From contig NZ_KI928950.1 in NCBI RefSeq assembly GCF_000521215.1, positions 21,181 to 85,180 on the forward strand: a DNA stretch of 64,000 bases, given 5' to 3'. The translations under genes were made by a program, and so were the position numbers. The notes under the pieces were generated by a model. It worked only from the letters and a program-made list of their open reading frames with translations. It made no database searches and was not told where the DNA came from. Source of the DNA: Labrenzia sp. DG1229 (GTDB lineage Bacteria > Pseudomonadota > Alphaproteobacteria > Rhizobiales > Stappiaceae). Shown one piece after another: positions 51,845 through 61,970 of this stretch (its first letter is position 1; each line of letters opens with the position of its first letter).

Positions 51845-51866
51845 CAGGTGATCCGGGCCGCACGAG

Positions 51867-53387
51867 TCAGGTGGTCTTTATTTGAACGTCTGCCTGGATG
51901 ACCTTACCCAGCTGACTTGCGCGTTTGCGCAAACGTTCGCCGTCCAGGTTTGCCAGTTCGTCGCCGAGTTCAATCAGAAGACCAGTTTCTGTCCTGACCA
52001 GACCAACCTTTGGAAGCAGGCCCGCCATTGACGCGCTCAGGAGCGAGGCAACCCGCATGGTTGCGCCCAGCACCTTTGCCCGAATACGCAGCCGATCAGT
52101 GAACAGCTGACGGATAACCTGCGACAGGGCGCCCTCGCGCAATCCCATGTGCCGGTAAAACACAGCCGCTGCTACGTAAGCGCGGCTGGCATGGTCCAGA
52201 CCGACAAAGGATGCGTTCGAGATGATGTTCAGGCTCTGCTCGCCCCGGTAGTCCGGATGCGCCCGCCAGCCGATATCGGAAAGCAGGCACGCGGCATGGC
52301 GCAATCGCCTTTCGTTCGCGGTTTCCTCAATTTCCAGTTCGTGGAACAACAGATCGGTCCAGGCAATCAACTCCTCGGCATGGTCCGGGGACCGGGCCCT
52401 GAGAACACACAATTCACGCGCCGCCTCGATGACGGGATCCTGCGCCTGCATCTCGGGCGACAGTTTTTCGTGCAAAAGTCCTTCGCGAACCCCGGTTGCC
52501 GAAAAGACCAGACGTTCGGCCTTCATTGATGTCAGAACCTGTTCAAGCACGACGGCTCCGATCGGCACCAGTGGCCGGCGCTGCTTGGACACCACTTCCG
52601 CCAGTTCAATTCCCTCAAGGCTGGGCACGGCGATCTTGCGGCAGAATGAGATCGCCTCCTCTGCGCTTATCTCGTAGTTATGCATCACGTGCAGCGGATA
52701 ATTGTTCTGCATCAGGTGCAATCGCCCCAGAGATCGCCACGTTCCACCGACTGCGTAGAAAGTTCTTTCGCCCGGGTGAAGTCCCGGCCATTCATATCCA
52801 CCGAGGGCTTCTTCCGTGATTTGCCTTGCTTTGGAAAGGTTTCCACCTGCTTCTTCGGAAAGGCGCAATCCGCCAAGCGGGAAAGTGGATCCCTTACCGG
52901 GTTTCTTTCCCTCGATTTCAACCAGCTCCAGGCTGCCGCCACCCATGTCACCTACAATTCCACGTGGTTGCCAGAAACCGGCAACTACCCCGAGAGCCGA
53001 ATAGAAGGCTTCTTCGCTTCCATCGAGGATGCGGACAGGAGCTCGCAGTATCCGTTCCACTTCGCCGACGAATTCATCACCATTTGCCGCATCACGTGCC
53101 GCAGCTGTGGCAAAGACATAAAGTTCCTTGCAGGCGGTGTGCTCGATCAGTGCCCTGAAGCGCACCAGTTCTCCCAGGGCGAGTTTCACGGACGCATCCG
53201 TCAAACGTCCGGTCGCCGCTATTCCGCGTCCGAGACCGGCCAGAAGCTTTTCGTTGAACAGCATCGTGGGCGTGCGCGCCTTACGCTCGTAAATCACCAG
53301 GCGCACCGAGTTGGAACCGATATCCACGACCGCCACCGGTCCTGTCCCATTGAGCCGGCCGCGTGCAGGCTTGAACTGGCTTGTCAT
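51867..53387 (-). CDS. ppx: Exopolyphosphatase (Ppx/GppA family)
   Basis: Removes terminal phosphate from polyphosphate, or pppGpp in GppA-type. 506 residues in the ASKHA fold: VAVVDIGSNSVRLVIYE (phosphate-1 loop) near residue 18, FATAAARDAANGDEF near 112 and GIVGDMGGGSLELVEIE (phosphate-2) near 158; the C-terminal part is HD-like (LRHAACLLSDIGWRAHPD). Starts directly after the ppk stop, with one base between, so the two enzymes of polyphosphate turnover are made together. Confidence 0.93.
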   Translation of the reverse strand: MTSQFKPARGRLNGTGPVAVVDIGSNSVRLVIYERKARTPTMLFNEKLLAGLGRGIAATGRLTDASVKLALGELVRFRALIEHTACKELYVFATAAARDAANGDEFVGEVERILRAPVRILDGSEEAFYSALGVVAGFWQPRGIVGDMGGGSLELVEIEGKKPGKGSTFPLGGLRLSEEAGGNLSKARQITEEALGGYEWPGLHPGERTFYAVGGTWRSLGRLHLMQNNYPLHVMHNYEISAEEAISFCRKIAVPSLEGIELAEVVSKQRRPLVPIGAVVLEQVLTSMKAERLVFSATGVREGLLHEKLSPEMQAQDPVIEAARELCVLRARSPDHAEELIAWTDLLFHELEIEETANERRLRHAACLLSDIGWRAHPDYRGEQSLNIISNASFVGLDHASRAYVAAAVFYRHMGLREGALSQVIRQLFTDRLRIRAKVLGATMRVASLLSASMAGLLPKVGLVRTETGLLIELGDELANLDGERLRKRASQLGKVIQADVQIKTT

Positions 53388-53388
53388 G

Positions 53389-55599
53389 CTATCCTCGTTT
53401 TTGCCGTTTCAGAAACGGCTTCGGACGATCGCTCTTCAGGGACTTGCCCCTGCCTGAAAGCGACGGATTGGTCATGAAATATCTATGCGCGTTGAACGGT
53501 TCCTCGTTCGACCCCGGTTCGATACGCTCGTGGCTGCCATCCGAGCGGATGCGCCAACTCTGCTGATTGTCTTTCAGGTTGGCAACCATGATCTGGTCAA
53601 GGACCTGTTCATGCACGGTCGGCGTCATCAGGGGTGACAACACCTCCACACGCCTGTCAATGTTTCGTGGCATCAGGTCAGCCGAACCGATATAGACGTG
53701 TGCCTCTGGCGACGGCAGCCCCTGACCATTGCCGAAGCAGAAGATCCTTGAATGTTCCAGGAACCTGCCGACGATAGATTTAACCCGGATGTTTTCCGAC
53801 AGGCCCTGGATACCGGGCCGAAGGCAACAGATCCCGCGGATCACCAGGTCGACCTGCACCCCTGCCTGGCTTGCACGATAGAGCGAATCGATGATCTCCG
53901 GATCGACAAGAGAGTTCATCTTCATCCAGATCTGGGCCGGACGCCCCTGCCTGACATGTTCGATCTCGGCTTCAGTCAACTCAAGCATGCGCCGACGCAG
54001 ATTTACCGGTGACACGAGGAGGTGATTGAGTTCTTCCGGCTCGGCGTAACCGGTGATGAAATTGAAGACTCTGGCCGCATCCTCGGCAATTCCGGGATCG
54101 TCGGTGAAGAAGGAAAGATCCTCATAGATCCGCGCCGTGATCGGATGGTAGTTGCCCGTACCGATGTGGCAATAGGTCTTCAGCTGGTCGTGCTCGCGCT
54201 TGATCACCATCGAAAGTTTCGAGTGCGTTTTCAGCTCGATGAAGCCGAAGACAACCTGAACCCCCGCACGCTCGAGGTCACGAGCCCACTTGATGTTGGC
54301 CTCTTCATCAAACCTGGCTTTCAGCTCGACAAGTGCCGTAACCGATTTTCCGGCTTCGGCAGCCTCCGCCAATGCCTTGACGATCGGCGAATTGTTTGAG
54401 GTTCGGTAGAGCGTCTGCTTGATGGCAACCACATCAGGGTCGCGCGCAGCCTGCCGCAGGTACTGGACCACCACATCGAAGGATTCATACGGGTGATGAA
54501 CCACGATATCCTTCTGGTGAATGGCCGCCAGACAATCGCCGCCATGCTCGCGAATGCGCTCGGGAAACCGCGCCGTATAGGGCTCGAACTTGAGGTCCTG
54601 CCGCTCGAGATCGACAATTTGAGACAGGTTGTTCAACGCGAGCAGTCCGGTGGCCAGAAAAATCTCGCTTTCGCTGACATCCAGTGCGTCCGCAACGAAT
54701 TCTCGCAGTGCCGGCGGAGTCGTTTCCTGGATTTCCAGTCTGATGACGGACCCGCGGCGACGGCGCTTCAGCGCACTTTCAAAAAGGCGTACGAGGTCCT
54801 CGGCCTCTTCTTCGATTTCAAGATCGCTATCCCGAATGACGCGAAAGGCGCCCTTGCCGCGAATTTCATATCCTGGGAACAGCCGGCCGATGAACATGCT
54901 CACGACATGCTCGATTGCGATAAATCGGGCAGCTCCGTCGTCAGCATTCGGCAGACGGGCGAAGCGATCGACCTGATTGGGAATTCTGAGCAACGCGATC
55001 ATTCCGCGGCTGCCGGACGTCGGCACGAGCTCGAATACGATTGAAAAACCAAGGTTCGGGATGAAGGGGAACGGATGCGCGGGGTCGATTGCCAGCGGCG
55101 TCAACACTGGAAAGACATAGGCCAGAAAATATTCCTGAAGCCAGGTCTTGTCCGCGTGGGTCAAGGCGTCGCTCAGAAGGATTTCAATTCCTTTGTCGGC
55201 AATCTCTCCGCGGAGTTCGCCCCAGATCTGCTGTTGCGATGCCTGAAGATCACGAACGGCGGCACTGATCTTCTCAAGTTGCTCGGTGGGTGTCAGGCCG
55301 TCATCGGAAAGATTGGTCACCTCGGCACGCTGCTGTCCACGCAGGCCGGCGACGCGGACCATGAAAAATTCATCCAGATTGTTCGCCGAGATCGACAGGA
55401 ACCGCACCCGCTCCAGCAACGGGTGGCGATTGTTCATCGCTTCTTCAAGAACACGCAGATTGAATTGCAACCAGGATAATTCCCGGTTCATGAACCTGGC
55501 AGGCGACGTCGCCAGTTCTTCCTCCGGCATCTCGTCTTCAACACTGCGCAGATCCGAGGAGGCGGAAAGAATGTCTGAAAGATCGGTTGTTTCATTCAT
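53389..55599 (-). CDS. ppk: Polyphosphate kinase 1
   Basis: Makes polyphosphate from ATP. 736 residues with N, head and two C domains: FMNRELSWLQFNLRVLEEA at about 37, H459 in KTHSKL equivalent to the phosphorylated histidine of E. coli PPK (H435) and H478 in YCHIGTGNYH equivalent to H454. The remainder VDLVIRGICCLRPGI is also family-typical. First gene of the ppk-ppx pair; the Hda-like gene lies 109 bases upstream on the same strand. Confidence 0.95.
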   Translation of the reverse strand: MNETTDLSDILSASSDLRSVEDEMPEEELATSPARFMNRELSWLQFNLRVLEEAMNNRHPLLERVRFLSISANNLDEFFMVRVAGLRGQQRAEVTNLSDDGLTPTEQLEKISAAVRDLQASQQQIWGELRGEIADKGIEILLSDALTHADKTWLQEYFLAYVFPVLTPLAIDPAHPFPFIPNLGFSIVFELVPTSGSRGMIALLRIPNQVDRFARLPNADDGAARFIAIEHVVSMFIGRLFPGYEIRGKGAFRVIRDSDLEIEEEAEDLVRLFESALKRRRRGSVIRLEIQETTPPALREFVADALDVSESEIFLATGLLALNNLSQIVDLERQDLKFEPYTARFPERIREHGGDCLAAIHQKDIVVHHPYESFDVVVQYLRQAARDPDVVAIKQTLYRTSNNSPIVKALAEAAEAGKSVTALVELKARFDEEANIKWARDLERAGVQVVFGFIELKTHSKLSMVIKREHDQLKTYCHIGTGNYHPITARIYEDLSFFTDDPGIAEDAARVFNFITGYAEPEELNHLLVSPVNLRRRMLELTEAEIEHVRQGRPAQIWMKMNSLVDPEIIDSLYRASQAGVQVDLVIRGICCLRPGIQGLSENIRVKSIVGRFLEHSRIFCFGNGQGLPSPEAHVYIGSADLMPRNIDRRVEVLSPLMTPTVHEQVLDQIMVANLKDNQQSWRIRSDGSHERIEPGSNEEPFNAHRYFMTNPSLSGRGKSLKSDRPKPFLKRQKRG

Positions 55600-55708
55600 G
55601 GCATTTTTCCTTCGCCCCGGGTTCCGGCGATCTCTGTCTCAATGCATGCAGACTGAGTAACACGGAGTGAGCGGCGGGCAAATGACACCATTGTCGCAAG
55701 CAAACAAC

Positions 55709-56389
55709 TCACTGGCCTTTATGCACATTTTCCAATACCCGGCCAACAAGCGGCTTGGTTATCTTCACACGACCGGCCAGAGCTTCCCGGTCAATCGCCT
55801 GAACCGCCTGCATCGCGACCTCCAGTGATCTTTCCATGCGAACGACAAGATAGTCCACAACGCCGATATCCACCGATATCTGCCGGTCGGCAAAGAGCTT
55901 GACGAGCACGCGGCGCAAAAGGTCATCGTCCGGTTCCAGAATTTCCACCGGTGTTGCCGCTCGCAGGCGCGACATGAGGTCAGGCAACGTGATCTTCCAG
56001 CTCGCCGGCCACGTCCTGCTTGTGACAAGCACCTTTTTGCCAGCTTGCCGCGAGGCATTCAAAAGGTGAAAGAGTGCGGTGTTGTTGACACCGAGATGTG
56101 TATCTTCAATCACGGCTGCGGGCGCGAACAGAAGGTCTTCCACGACAGCTTCCGCAAGCTCGCTAGCCGATATCACGGATGCCCCGCTTTCATCCTGAAA
56201 CGCGCGGACCAGATGCGTTTTTCCCGACCCTACCGGCCCGGCGAGGACCACGACAGGTGACGGCCAGTCAGGCCACCGCGAAAGCAGCTCGAATGCCGCC
56301 TTGTTGGAGACGCCCACCAAATAGTCGTCGCGCGTGAGAGCAGCTTCGTGCGGTAGCTCTAACGGTAACTGGCGCGGAGGTTCCGCCAT
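55709..56389 (-). CDS. Hda-like DnaA-family ATPase
   Basis: A 226-residue single-AAA protein related to DnaA domain III, as in HdaA/Hda that promotes DnaA-ATP hydrolysis after replication starts. Seen: QLPLELPHEAALTRDDYLVGVSNKAAF, P-loop LAGPVGSGKTHLVRAF near residue 44, AAVIEDTH (Walker B) near 81, and the short C-terminal helical domain. Alphaproteobacterial HdaA begins with such a QLPLDL clamp-binding motif, fitting. ATG 56389 starts 12 bases after the AI-2E gene. Confidence 0.87.
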   Translation of the reverse strand: MAEPPRQLPLELPHEAALTRDDYLVGVSNKAAFELLSRWPDWPSPVVVLAGPVGSGKTHLVRAFQDESGASVISASELAEAVVEDLLFAPAAVIEDTHLGVNNTALFHLLNASRQAGKKVLVTSRTWPASWKITLPDLMSRLRAATPVEILEPDDDLLRRVLVKLFADRQISVDIGVVDYLVVRMERSLEVAMQAVQAIDREALAGRVKITKPLVGRVLENVHKGQ

Positions 56390-56400
56390 GATCGTGTCAC

Positions 56401-57486
56401 TTACTCTTCGGCTGCCGTCTTCGAACGGCCGATACCCTTGTAAACCGGGCTTGCTAGGTACTGCCTCAGAGCAAAACGTGCAAGCACCCCGATCATGGCC
56501 GCGGCGGGAACGGCAATCAGCATCCCTACAAATCCAAAGAGATACCCAAAGGCGAACAAGGCAAACATCAGGGTGACCGGATGCAGCCCCGTACTTTCGC
56601 CGACGAGTTTTGGTTGCAGCACATTGCCTTCCAGGAATTGGCCGACCGCAAACACCGCTCCAACCACAAGTATCCACGGCCAGTCCGGCCAGAACTGCAC
56701 AAGCGCGACCCCGACGGACAACACAAAGCCGAGTGCCGCGCCGACAAAGGGAATGAAACTCACAAGTCCCGCCGCCATGCCGATCAGCAAACCGAAATTG
56801 AGCCCGACCAAGGCCAGCGATACCGCGTAAAAGAACCCCAGAATGACACAGACCGACACCTGGCCGCGAACAAATCCGGCGACCGCTCCGTCCATTTCCT
56901 TCGCAAGGTCACGAATTTCCCCCAGGTGATCGCGAGGGATCCAGCTGTCTATCCGCTCTACCATGCGGTCCCAATCCAGCAGCAGATAGAATGCAACCAC
57001 CGGCGTGATCACGAACAGTGACAGGATGGACAGAAGGGCCTGACCTCCGCTCCAGATGGATTGCGCCAGCTTGCCGATAAAGGACGCCCCCTGCCCGAGC
57101 AGATCGGTCATGGAGGATTGCAGGTCCTCCGGCGACAATCCGGCCAGACTGGCAAGATTGGCCGGGAAATATTCCGCAAGCAGCGCCTGAAGACGCCGAA
57201 CAAGGTCGGGGAAGTTTTCCAGAAAGGCTGCCAGCTGGTTGCCAAGGACAGGCAACAGCAGGACGAAGAACAGCGCCAGGACAAAAATGAAAGACAGCAA
57301 GATGGTCAGCGTCGCCCAAAGGCGGCTCATTCCCAGATTCTCAAGCCGGTCGCAGACCGGGTCGAGCAGGTATGCCACAGCCATACCGGCAACAAAGGGC
57401 AGCAGAACGCCTGAAAAGATGTAGAGAAAGACGCAGGAAACAAGCAGGGAGATCAACCAGAATTGAACCTGACGGCGCAAAGTCAT
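56401..57486 (-). CDS. AI-2E (PerM) family membrane protein
   Basis: A 361-residue inner-membrane protein of the AI-2E transporter/PerM family: about eight hydrophobic segments, with GVLLPFVAGMAVAYLLDPVCDRLE at the start and the family signature FIPFVGAALGF near residue 255, and VLQPKLVGESTGLHPV near 305. Substrate export roles are disputed (autoinducer-2, lysine efflux, Na+ or sulfur compounds). GGAGGAAATTTC precedes ATG 57486. Divergent from purM, upstream of the Hda-like gene. Confidence 0.9.
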   Translation of the reverse strand: MTLRRQVQFWLISLLVSCVFLYIFSGVLLPFVAGMAVAYLLDPVCDRLENLGMSRLWATLTILLSFIFVLALFFVLLLPVLGNQLAAFLENFPDLVRRLQALLAEYFPANLASLAGLSPEDLQSSMTDLLGQGASFIGKLAQSIWSGGQALLSILSLFVITPVVAFYLLLDWDRMVERIDSWIPRDHLGEIRDLAKEMDGAVAGFVRGQVSVCVILGFFYAVSLALVGLNFGLLIGMAAGLVSFIPFVGAALGFVLSVGVALVQFWPDWPWILVVGAVFAVGQFLEGNVLQPKLVGESTGLHPVTLMFALFAFGYLFGFVGMLIAVPAAAMIGVLARFALRQYLASPVYKGIGRSKTAAEE

Positions 57487-57725
57487 GAAATTTCCTCCCA
57501 ACGAGAAATCTGACGCGTTTCGGAAAGTCCGCGGCACTATACATAATTCGGAACAGGGTTCAGTTCTCCTTGCACATAGGTTGAGCGACCTTGTCCGGTC
57601 AAGGGGCCTATTTGACGTTGAAGACATCCGGCAGCTCTTGTGAAAAGCGCTGCAAGGCTGTATGCGCGGCAGGGATATTCAAGCACGCCGTCAGCGAGCA
57701 CATGGAAAACCAGACTGGAGCTGTC

Positions 57726-58808
57726 ATGAGCCATTCCAAGCCTTCAGGAAGCAATGGTCTGACCTACGCCGACGCCGGCGTCGACATCGACGCGGGCAAC
57801 GCGCTGGTCAATCGTATAAAACCCCTTGTCAAGGCAACGTCGCGGCCAGGCGCGGACAGTGACATAGGCGGATTTGGCGGTCTGTTTGACCTGAAAGGAG
57901 CCGGTTTCAACGATCCAGTCCTGGTGGCGGCGAATGACGGTGTCGGCACCAAGCTGAAAATCGCGATCGAAACCGGCCAGCATAGAACGGTCGGCATCGA
58001 CCTGGTTGCCATGTGCGTCAACGATCTTGTTGTCCAGGGTGCCGAACCGCTGTTCTTTCTCGACTATTTTGCGACCGGTTCACTTGATGTCGACACCGCG
58101 AGCGATGTCGTGGCCGGGATTGCAGACGGCTGCAAACTGGCAGGTGCAGCCCTGATCGGCGGCGAGACCGCCGAGATGCCGGGAATGTACAAGGAAGGCG
58201 ACTACGACCTTGCTGGTTTCTCCGTCGGTGCCGTCGAACGAGGGCAAATCCTGCCACGCAAGGATGTTGCTCAAGGCGATGTGCTTTTGGGCCTGGCCTC
58301 CTCCGGCGTTCACTCCAACGGTTATTCCATGGTGCGCAAGATCATGGAACTGGCTGGACTTTCCTGGTCCGACGCGGCTTTGTTCGAGAACGGCAAGACG
58401 CTCGGAAGTGTCCTGATGGAACCGACGCGGATCTATGTCAAACCCTTGCTTTCCGCCCTGAAACAAACCGGCGGCATCAAGGCGCTCGCGCATATCACCG
58501 GCGGGGGTCTGCCTGAAAACCTTCCTCGCGTCCTGCCGGAAAACTGTTCGGCACGGATCGACCTTTCTTCCATCGATGCACCCGCGGTTTTTTCCTGGCT
58601 CGCCAAGACAGGTGGTGTTGCGGAGAAGGAAATGCTGCGCACCTTCAATTGCGGTGTCGGCATGGTGATCGTGGTTGCCGAAGACGAAGCAGATGACGTC
58701 GCCAGAGTACTGGAAAACGAAGGGGAGCGCGTGACAAGGATCGGCAGGATAGAGGCCGAGGGTGACGCACCGGTTCTTTTCGACAATTCCCTGAGCCTGT
58801 CGGCATGA
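57726..58808 (+). CDS. purM: Phosphoribosylformylglycinamidine cyclo-ligase
   Basis: Fifth step of purine synthesis: FGAM plus ATP gives AIR. 360 residues: LTYADAGVDIDAGNALVNRIKP, DPVLVAANDGVGTKLKIA near 75, MCVNDLVVQGAEPLFFLDYFA near 97, ETAEMPGMY near 152 and ASSGVHSNGYSMVRK near 198. ATG 57726 has GGAG 5 bases before it; longer in-frame starts add only non-family residues. It overlaps purN by four bases. Confidence 0.97.
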   Translation: MSHSKPSGSNGLTYADAGVDIDAGNALVNRIKPLVKATSRPGADSDIGGFGGLFDLKGAGFNDPVLVAANDGVGTKLKIAIETGQHRTVGIDLVAMCVNDLVVQGAEPLFFLDYFATGSLDVDTASDVVAGIADGCKLAGAALIGGETAEMPGMYKEGDYDLAGFSVGAVERGQILPRKDVAQGDVLLGLASSGVHSNGYSMVRKIMELAGLSWSDAALFENGKTLGSVLMEPTRIYVKPLLSALKQTGGIKALAHITGGGLPENLPRVLPENCSARIDLSSIDAPAVFSWLAKTGGVAEKEMLRTFNCGVGMVIVVAEDEADDVARVLENEGERVTRIGRIEAEGDAPVLFDNSLSLSA

Positions 58809-59452
58809 ACCGCAAGCGTACAGCCGTCCTGATTTCGGGTCGCGGCTCGAACATGGGCGCGCTGATCTCGGCTGCCATGGCTCCCTCCTATCCCGCGGAA
58901 ATCACGCTGGTCATTTCCAACCGGCCGGATGCCAAGGGGCTTGAACGTGCGGCCGAGTTTGGTATCGCGACGGCAGTTGTCGATCACAAAGACTTTGCCG
59001 GAGACCGGCAGGCGTTTGAAAAAGCAATCGACGACGTCCTGAAAGAGCACAGGATCGATCTTGTCGCTCTTGCCGGTTTCATGCGCATCCTGACACCCTA
59101 TCTAGTCAACGCGTGGTCGGGCCGCATGATCAACATTCATCCGGCTCTGCTTCCCTCCTTCAAGGGACTGGCAACTCACGAACGCGCGCTGGAAGAAGGC
59201 GTAAAGCTTCATGGCGCGACGGTTCATTTCGTTTCGGCGGAAATGGACGATGGTCCGATCATCGTACAGGGCGCCGTCCCGGTTCTCGATCATGACACGC
59301 CCGATACGCTCGCCGCGCGCGTGCTGGAAGTCGAGCACAAGATTTACCCGAAGGCGCTGGAACTCGTTGCAACCGGCAAAACGAAGGTGACCGGAGCACG
59401 CGTCGTCACAGGTGCTGAAAACAACAATTCAGCGGAGCTTATCTGGCCCTGA
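58805..59452 (+). CDS. purN: Phosphoribosylglycinamide formyltransferase
   Basis: Third step of purine synthesis, using 10-formyl-tetrahydrofolate. 215 residues: TAVLISGRGSNMGALI at the start, FMRILTPYLVNAW, the catalytic stretch MINIHPALLPSFKGL near residue 108 (Asn/His catalytic pair) and AEMDDGPIIVQ with the Asp near 145. ATG overlaps the purM stop (ATGA), giving coupled translation. The FolA gene in this window feeds the same cofactor pool. Confidence 0.97.
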   Translation: MNRKRTAVLISGRGSNMGALISAAMAPSYPAEITLVISNRPDAKGLERAAEFGIATAVVDHKDFAGDRQAFEKAIDDVLKEHRIDLVALAGFMRILTPYLVNAWSGRMINIHPALLPSFKGLATHERALEEGVKLHGATVHFVSAEMDDGPIIVQGAVPVLDHDTPDTLAARVLEVEHKIYPKALELVATGKTKVTGARVVTGAENNNSAELIWP

Positions 59453-59479
59453 GAGGACCAGCCTCCTTGTGGCCAGGGC

Positions 59480-60382
59480 CTATTTTGTGCCGATCTGATC
59501 CATCGTGATTTCGCGACCGAAATACCTTTCGGCATTCTTGTAGGCGATCTTCTCGGCGACTTCCCGCGGCAGTTTTGACAGCCAGAGCCGGTTCGTTGTC
59601 ATGATCTCGGAATAGCTGTCCCATTGGCTGTTGACCCAGGTATCGCTGCCGATCATCAACCTGTCCTGAAAATCGAAAATGATTTCAAGCCATTGCGGAT
59701 CGAGCGTCTCACCGCGACCCAGAATGTTGTACTCGCGCAGGGATGTGTCGGCGAGCAGTTCCGGAAATTCATCCATCAACGCATAAACCTCCGGCGCAGG
59801 TGATCCAAGACCCGCATGCGCCCAGATGATCTTCACTTCGGGGTCCAGTCCGTAGAGCCAGCGGATCGGCTCAGTGCCGGAATGAACATGAAGATAGATG
59901 TCCCGTTCCTTCGCCATCGCAATGATCTTCCGGAAAAGTGCCTCGTCCGAGGTATCAAGCTGGCGGATGTGAAATTCACCAATGCCTTCATGCGGATAGC
60001 TTTCAAGTCGCTCTTCCAGATAGCTGTCCATGCCATCCATCTTGGTCCAGTTGGAAGATCCGGCAGCACCGTGATAGGGGCGCAACTCCGGGACGATCCG
60101 GTTGGGTGCATATTCCCACAACATGACGGTGCCCTCATCGGGTGTCGAAGAAACCAGCGCCATGGCAACACCATTCTGGTCCATGAGCTCGACAATGCTC
60201 TTGACCGAATATCGATCCCACGCCGGTTCCTTGTAGTGCACATGCGCATCGAACAACGGCAGCTTCCAGACATCCTCTCCGATCGCCTCGTGGTCACCAT
60301 CAGCGTTCGCAGTCGTCAAGGAGAGCATCAAGGATATGACAGCAAAAACCGGGAACAAATATCTGAAGCACGATCCGGGCAT
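59480..60382 (-). CDS. Exported amidohydrolase-2 family protein
   Basis: A 300-residue protein with a signal peptide (FRYLFPVFAVISLMLSLTTANA) and a TIM-barrel amidohydrolase domain: LFDAHVHYKE (metal HxH) near residue 43, HVHSGTEP near 165 and IWAHAGLG near 187 (His), and RLMIGSDTW near 242 (Asp). The four metal-type residues are present. A periplasmic location is unusual for this class of 2-pyrone/decarboxylase-like enzymes. ATG 60382 has AAAGG 7 bases ahead; a TTG upstream is the alternative. Confidence 0.8.
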   Translation of the reverse strand: MPGSCFRYLFPVFAVISLMLSLTTANADGDHEAIGEDVWKLPLFDAHVHYKEPAWDRYSVKSIVELMDQNGVAMALVSSTPDEGTVMLWEYAPNRIVPELRPYHGAAGSSNWTKMDGMDSYLEERLESYPHEGIGEFHIRQLDTSDEALFRKIIAMAKERDIYLHVHSGTEPIRWLYGLDPEVKIIWAHAGLGSPAPEVYALMDEFPELLADTSLREYNILGRGETLDPQWLEIIFDFQDRLMIGSDTWVNSQWDSYSEIMTTNRLWLSKLPREVAEKIAYKNAERYFGREITMDQIGTK

Positions 60383-60568
60383 AAACCGACCTTTCAATTC
60401 ACCAGCACTCTGTCAGAATTTATCCTAAAATATCGATTTTTCTATACCCATTATCATAATTTAGATTAATTCGCCCTTCATAAGTTGCATTCGAATAAAT
60501 GACATCCCCGGCACTTACCGGGTGCAATTACATGCTAAAATTGCACATCAACGGGAGGAGACCATGAG

Positions 60569-61729
60569 ATGCGCACTGGCGAACTCACAGTCCTTGTCGG
60601 TACCACCAAAGGTGCCTTTCTGATTTCCGGAGGCCGTGACAGGTCAGGATGGGCCGTCAAGGGACCACTATGCGATGGCTGGCCGGTCAACCACGTTGTC
60701 GGTGACGCTGAGAGCGGCACATTGTGGGCAGGCGGAGGCAGTGACTGGAACGGTGCGGGGATCTGGCGATCCGACGATGGCGGCGATACCTGGGAGCTGA
60801 CAAAACTCACAAGGGGTTCAATGGACGACTGGGCCGCGAATGATCCTGATTTTGCGAAGCTCATCGGCTGGATCGATCAACCCCAACCATTCGGCGATGA
60901 TTTCTCGCAAATCTGGTCGCTCGGTTTCTTCCATGGAACACTCTATGCCGGCACCAAACCGGCCAAGCTTCTTGCCAGCCGTGACAGGGGCAAGAGCTTC
61001 GAGCATGTGGACAGTCTTGCCAATCACCCTTCCGCTGACAGCTGGAATCCGGGTGCCGCAGGGCTCGTTCTGCATACGATTGTTTCCGATCCCAAGGATC
61101 CGGCAAAGCTCTGGATCGGCATTTCAGCGGCCGGTGTCTTTGCGACGGAAGACGGAGCCAGAACGTGGGAGCGGCGGAACCGGCTTTCCAATGCTGCTGC
61201 CTGCGAGGGTCATGACCATCCTGCCGCACCGAGAGACGGCGATACAGGTCATTGCGTCCACAACATGATGCGTGCGCCCGGCGACGGCGATCTTCTTTAC
61301 CAGCAAAACCACCATGGTGTATGGCGCTCCTCGGATGGCGGCCGGAGTTGGGACAGCATCAATGACGGCCTCCCCTCCACATTCGGTTTCCCGATCCGCG
61401 TTCATCCAAGGGATCCTCAGACCATCTGGACCATTCCACTCAACGGTGATGCCGCCGGCCGTTATCCACCCGATGCCTCGGCGGCGGTCTGGAAATCGTC
61501 GGATGGTGGTGAGAACTGGGAGGCGCAGCGAGACGGCCTGCCTCAGGAAGCCTGCTTCTTCACCGTTCTTCGCCAGGCAATGTCCGGCGATGACAGAGAC
61601 CCGGCCGGTCTTTACTTCGGTACCAATTCAGGGTCGATCTTCGCCAGTTTCGACGAAGGCGATCACTGGCACGAAATAGCCAAGCATTTGCCGACAGTGC
61701 TTTCGGTGGAGGTGATGGATCGGGTGTGA
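60569..61729 (+). CDS. BNR/Asp-box repeat (sialidase/VPS10-like) protein
   Basis: A 386-residue beta-propeller-like protein with Asp-box repeats: IWRSDDGGDTWEL (near 64), LASRDRGKSFE (near 133), FATEDGARTWERR (near 190), VWRSSDGGRSWD (near 250), VWKSSDGGENWEA (near 308) and IFASFDEGDHWH (near 364). No signal peptide, so cytosolic. It is probably a glycosidase-fold or binding protein without shown enzyme residues. GGAGGAG supports ATG 60569. AT-rich promoter DNA lies between it and the divergent amidohydrolase. Confidence 0.85.
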   Translation: MRTGELTVLVGTTKGAFLISGGRDRSGWAVKGPLCDGWPVNHVVGDAESGTLWAGGGSDWNGAGIWRSDDGGDTWELTKLTRGSMDDWAANDPDFAKLIGWIDQPQPFGDDFSQIWSLGFFHGTLYAGTKPAKLLASRDRGKSFEHVDSLANHPSADSWNPGAAGLVLHTIVSDPKDPAKLWIGISAAGVFATEDGARTWERRNRLSNAAACEGHDHPAAPRDGDTGHCVHNMMRAPGDGDLLYQQNHHGVWRSSDGGRSWDSINDGLPSTFGFPIRVHPRDPQTIWTIPLNGDAAGRYPPDASAAVWKSSDGGENWEAQRDGLPQEACFFTVLRQAMSGDDRDPAGLYFGTNSGSIFASFDEGDHWHEIAKHLPTVLSVEVMDRV

Positions 61730-61926
61730 CCGGCAGGTGGCGCATTTCAGTTACGAGACGCAAATGAATAATGCCTCGCCTCAGTATCTGAATATTCCAG
61801 ATCTTCCGGTTCACGAACGGAACGGACCAACTGTTGAACTCTGGTGTTCTGAGCTTGTTGTGCAGTAGCACCGAACGGTGGGCCAGCAAATTGCCTGACC
61901 GGGATGACAAATCAATTCACAGTAGA

Positions 61927-61948
61927 TATACAGTCAATATGCAGTCAA
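61927..61948 (+). promoter_or_regulatory. Tandem 11-bp repeats upstream of the MocR gene
   Basis: TATRCAGTCAA occurs twice with no gap, 61927-61937 and 61938-61948, ending 22 bases before the regulator ATG. MocR proteins often bind direct repeats, so an autoregulatory operator is likely. Confidence 0.55.
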
Positions 61949-61970
61949 TTTCTGAAAGACCCCACCGCGC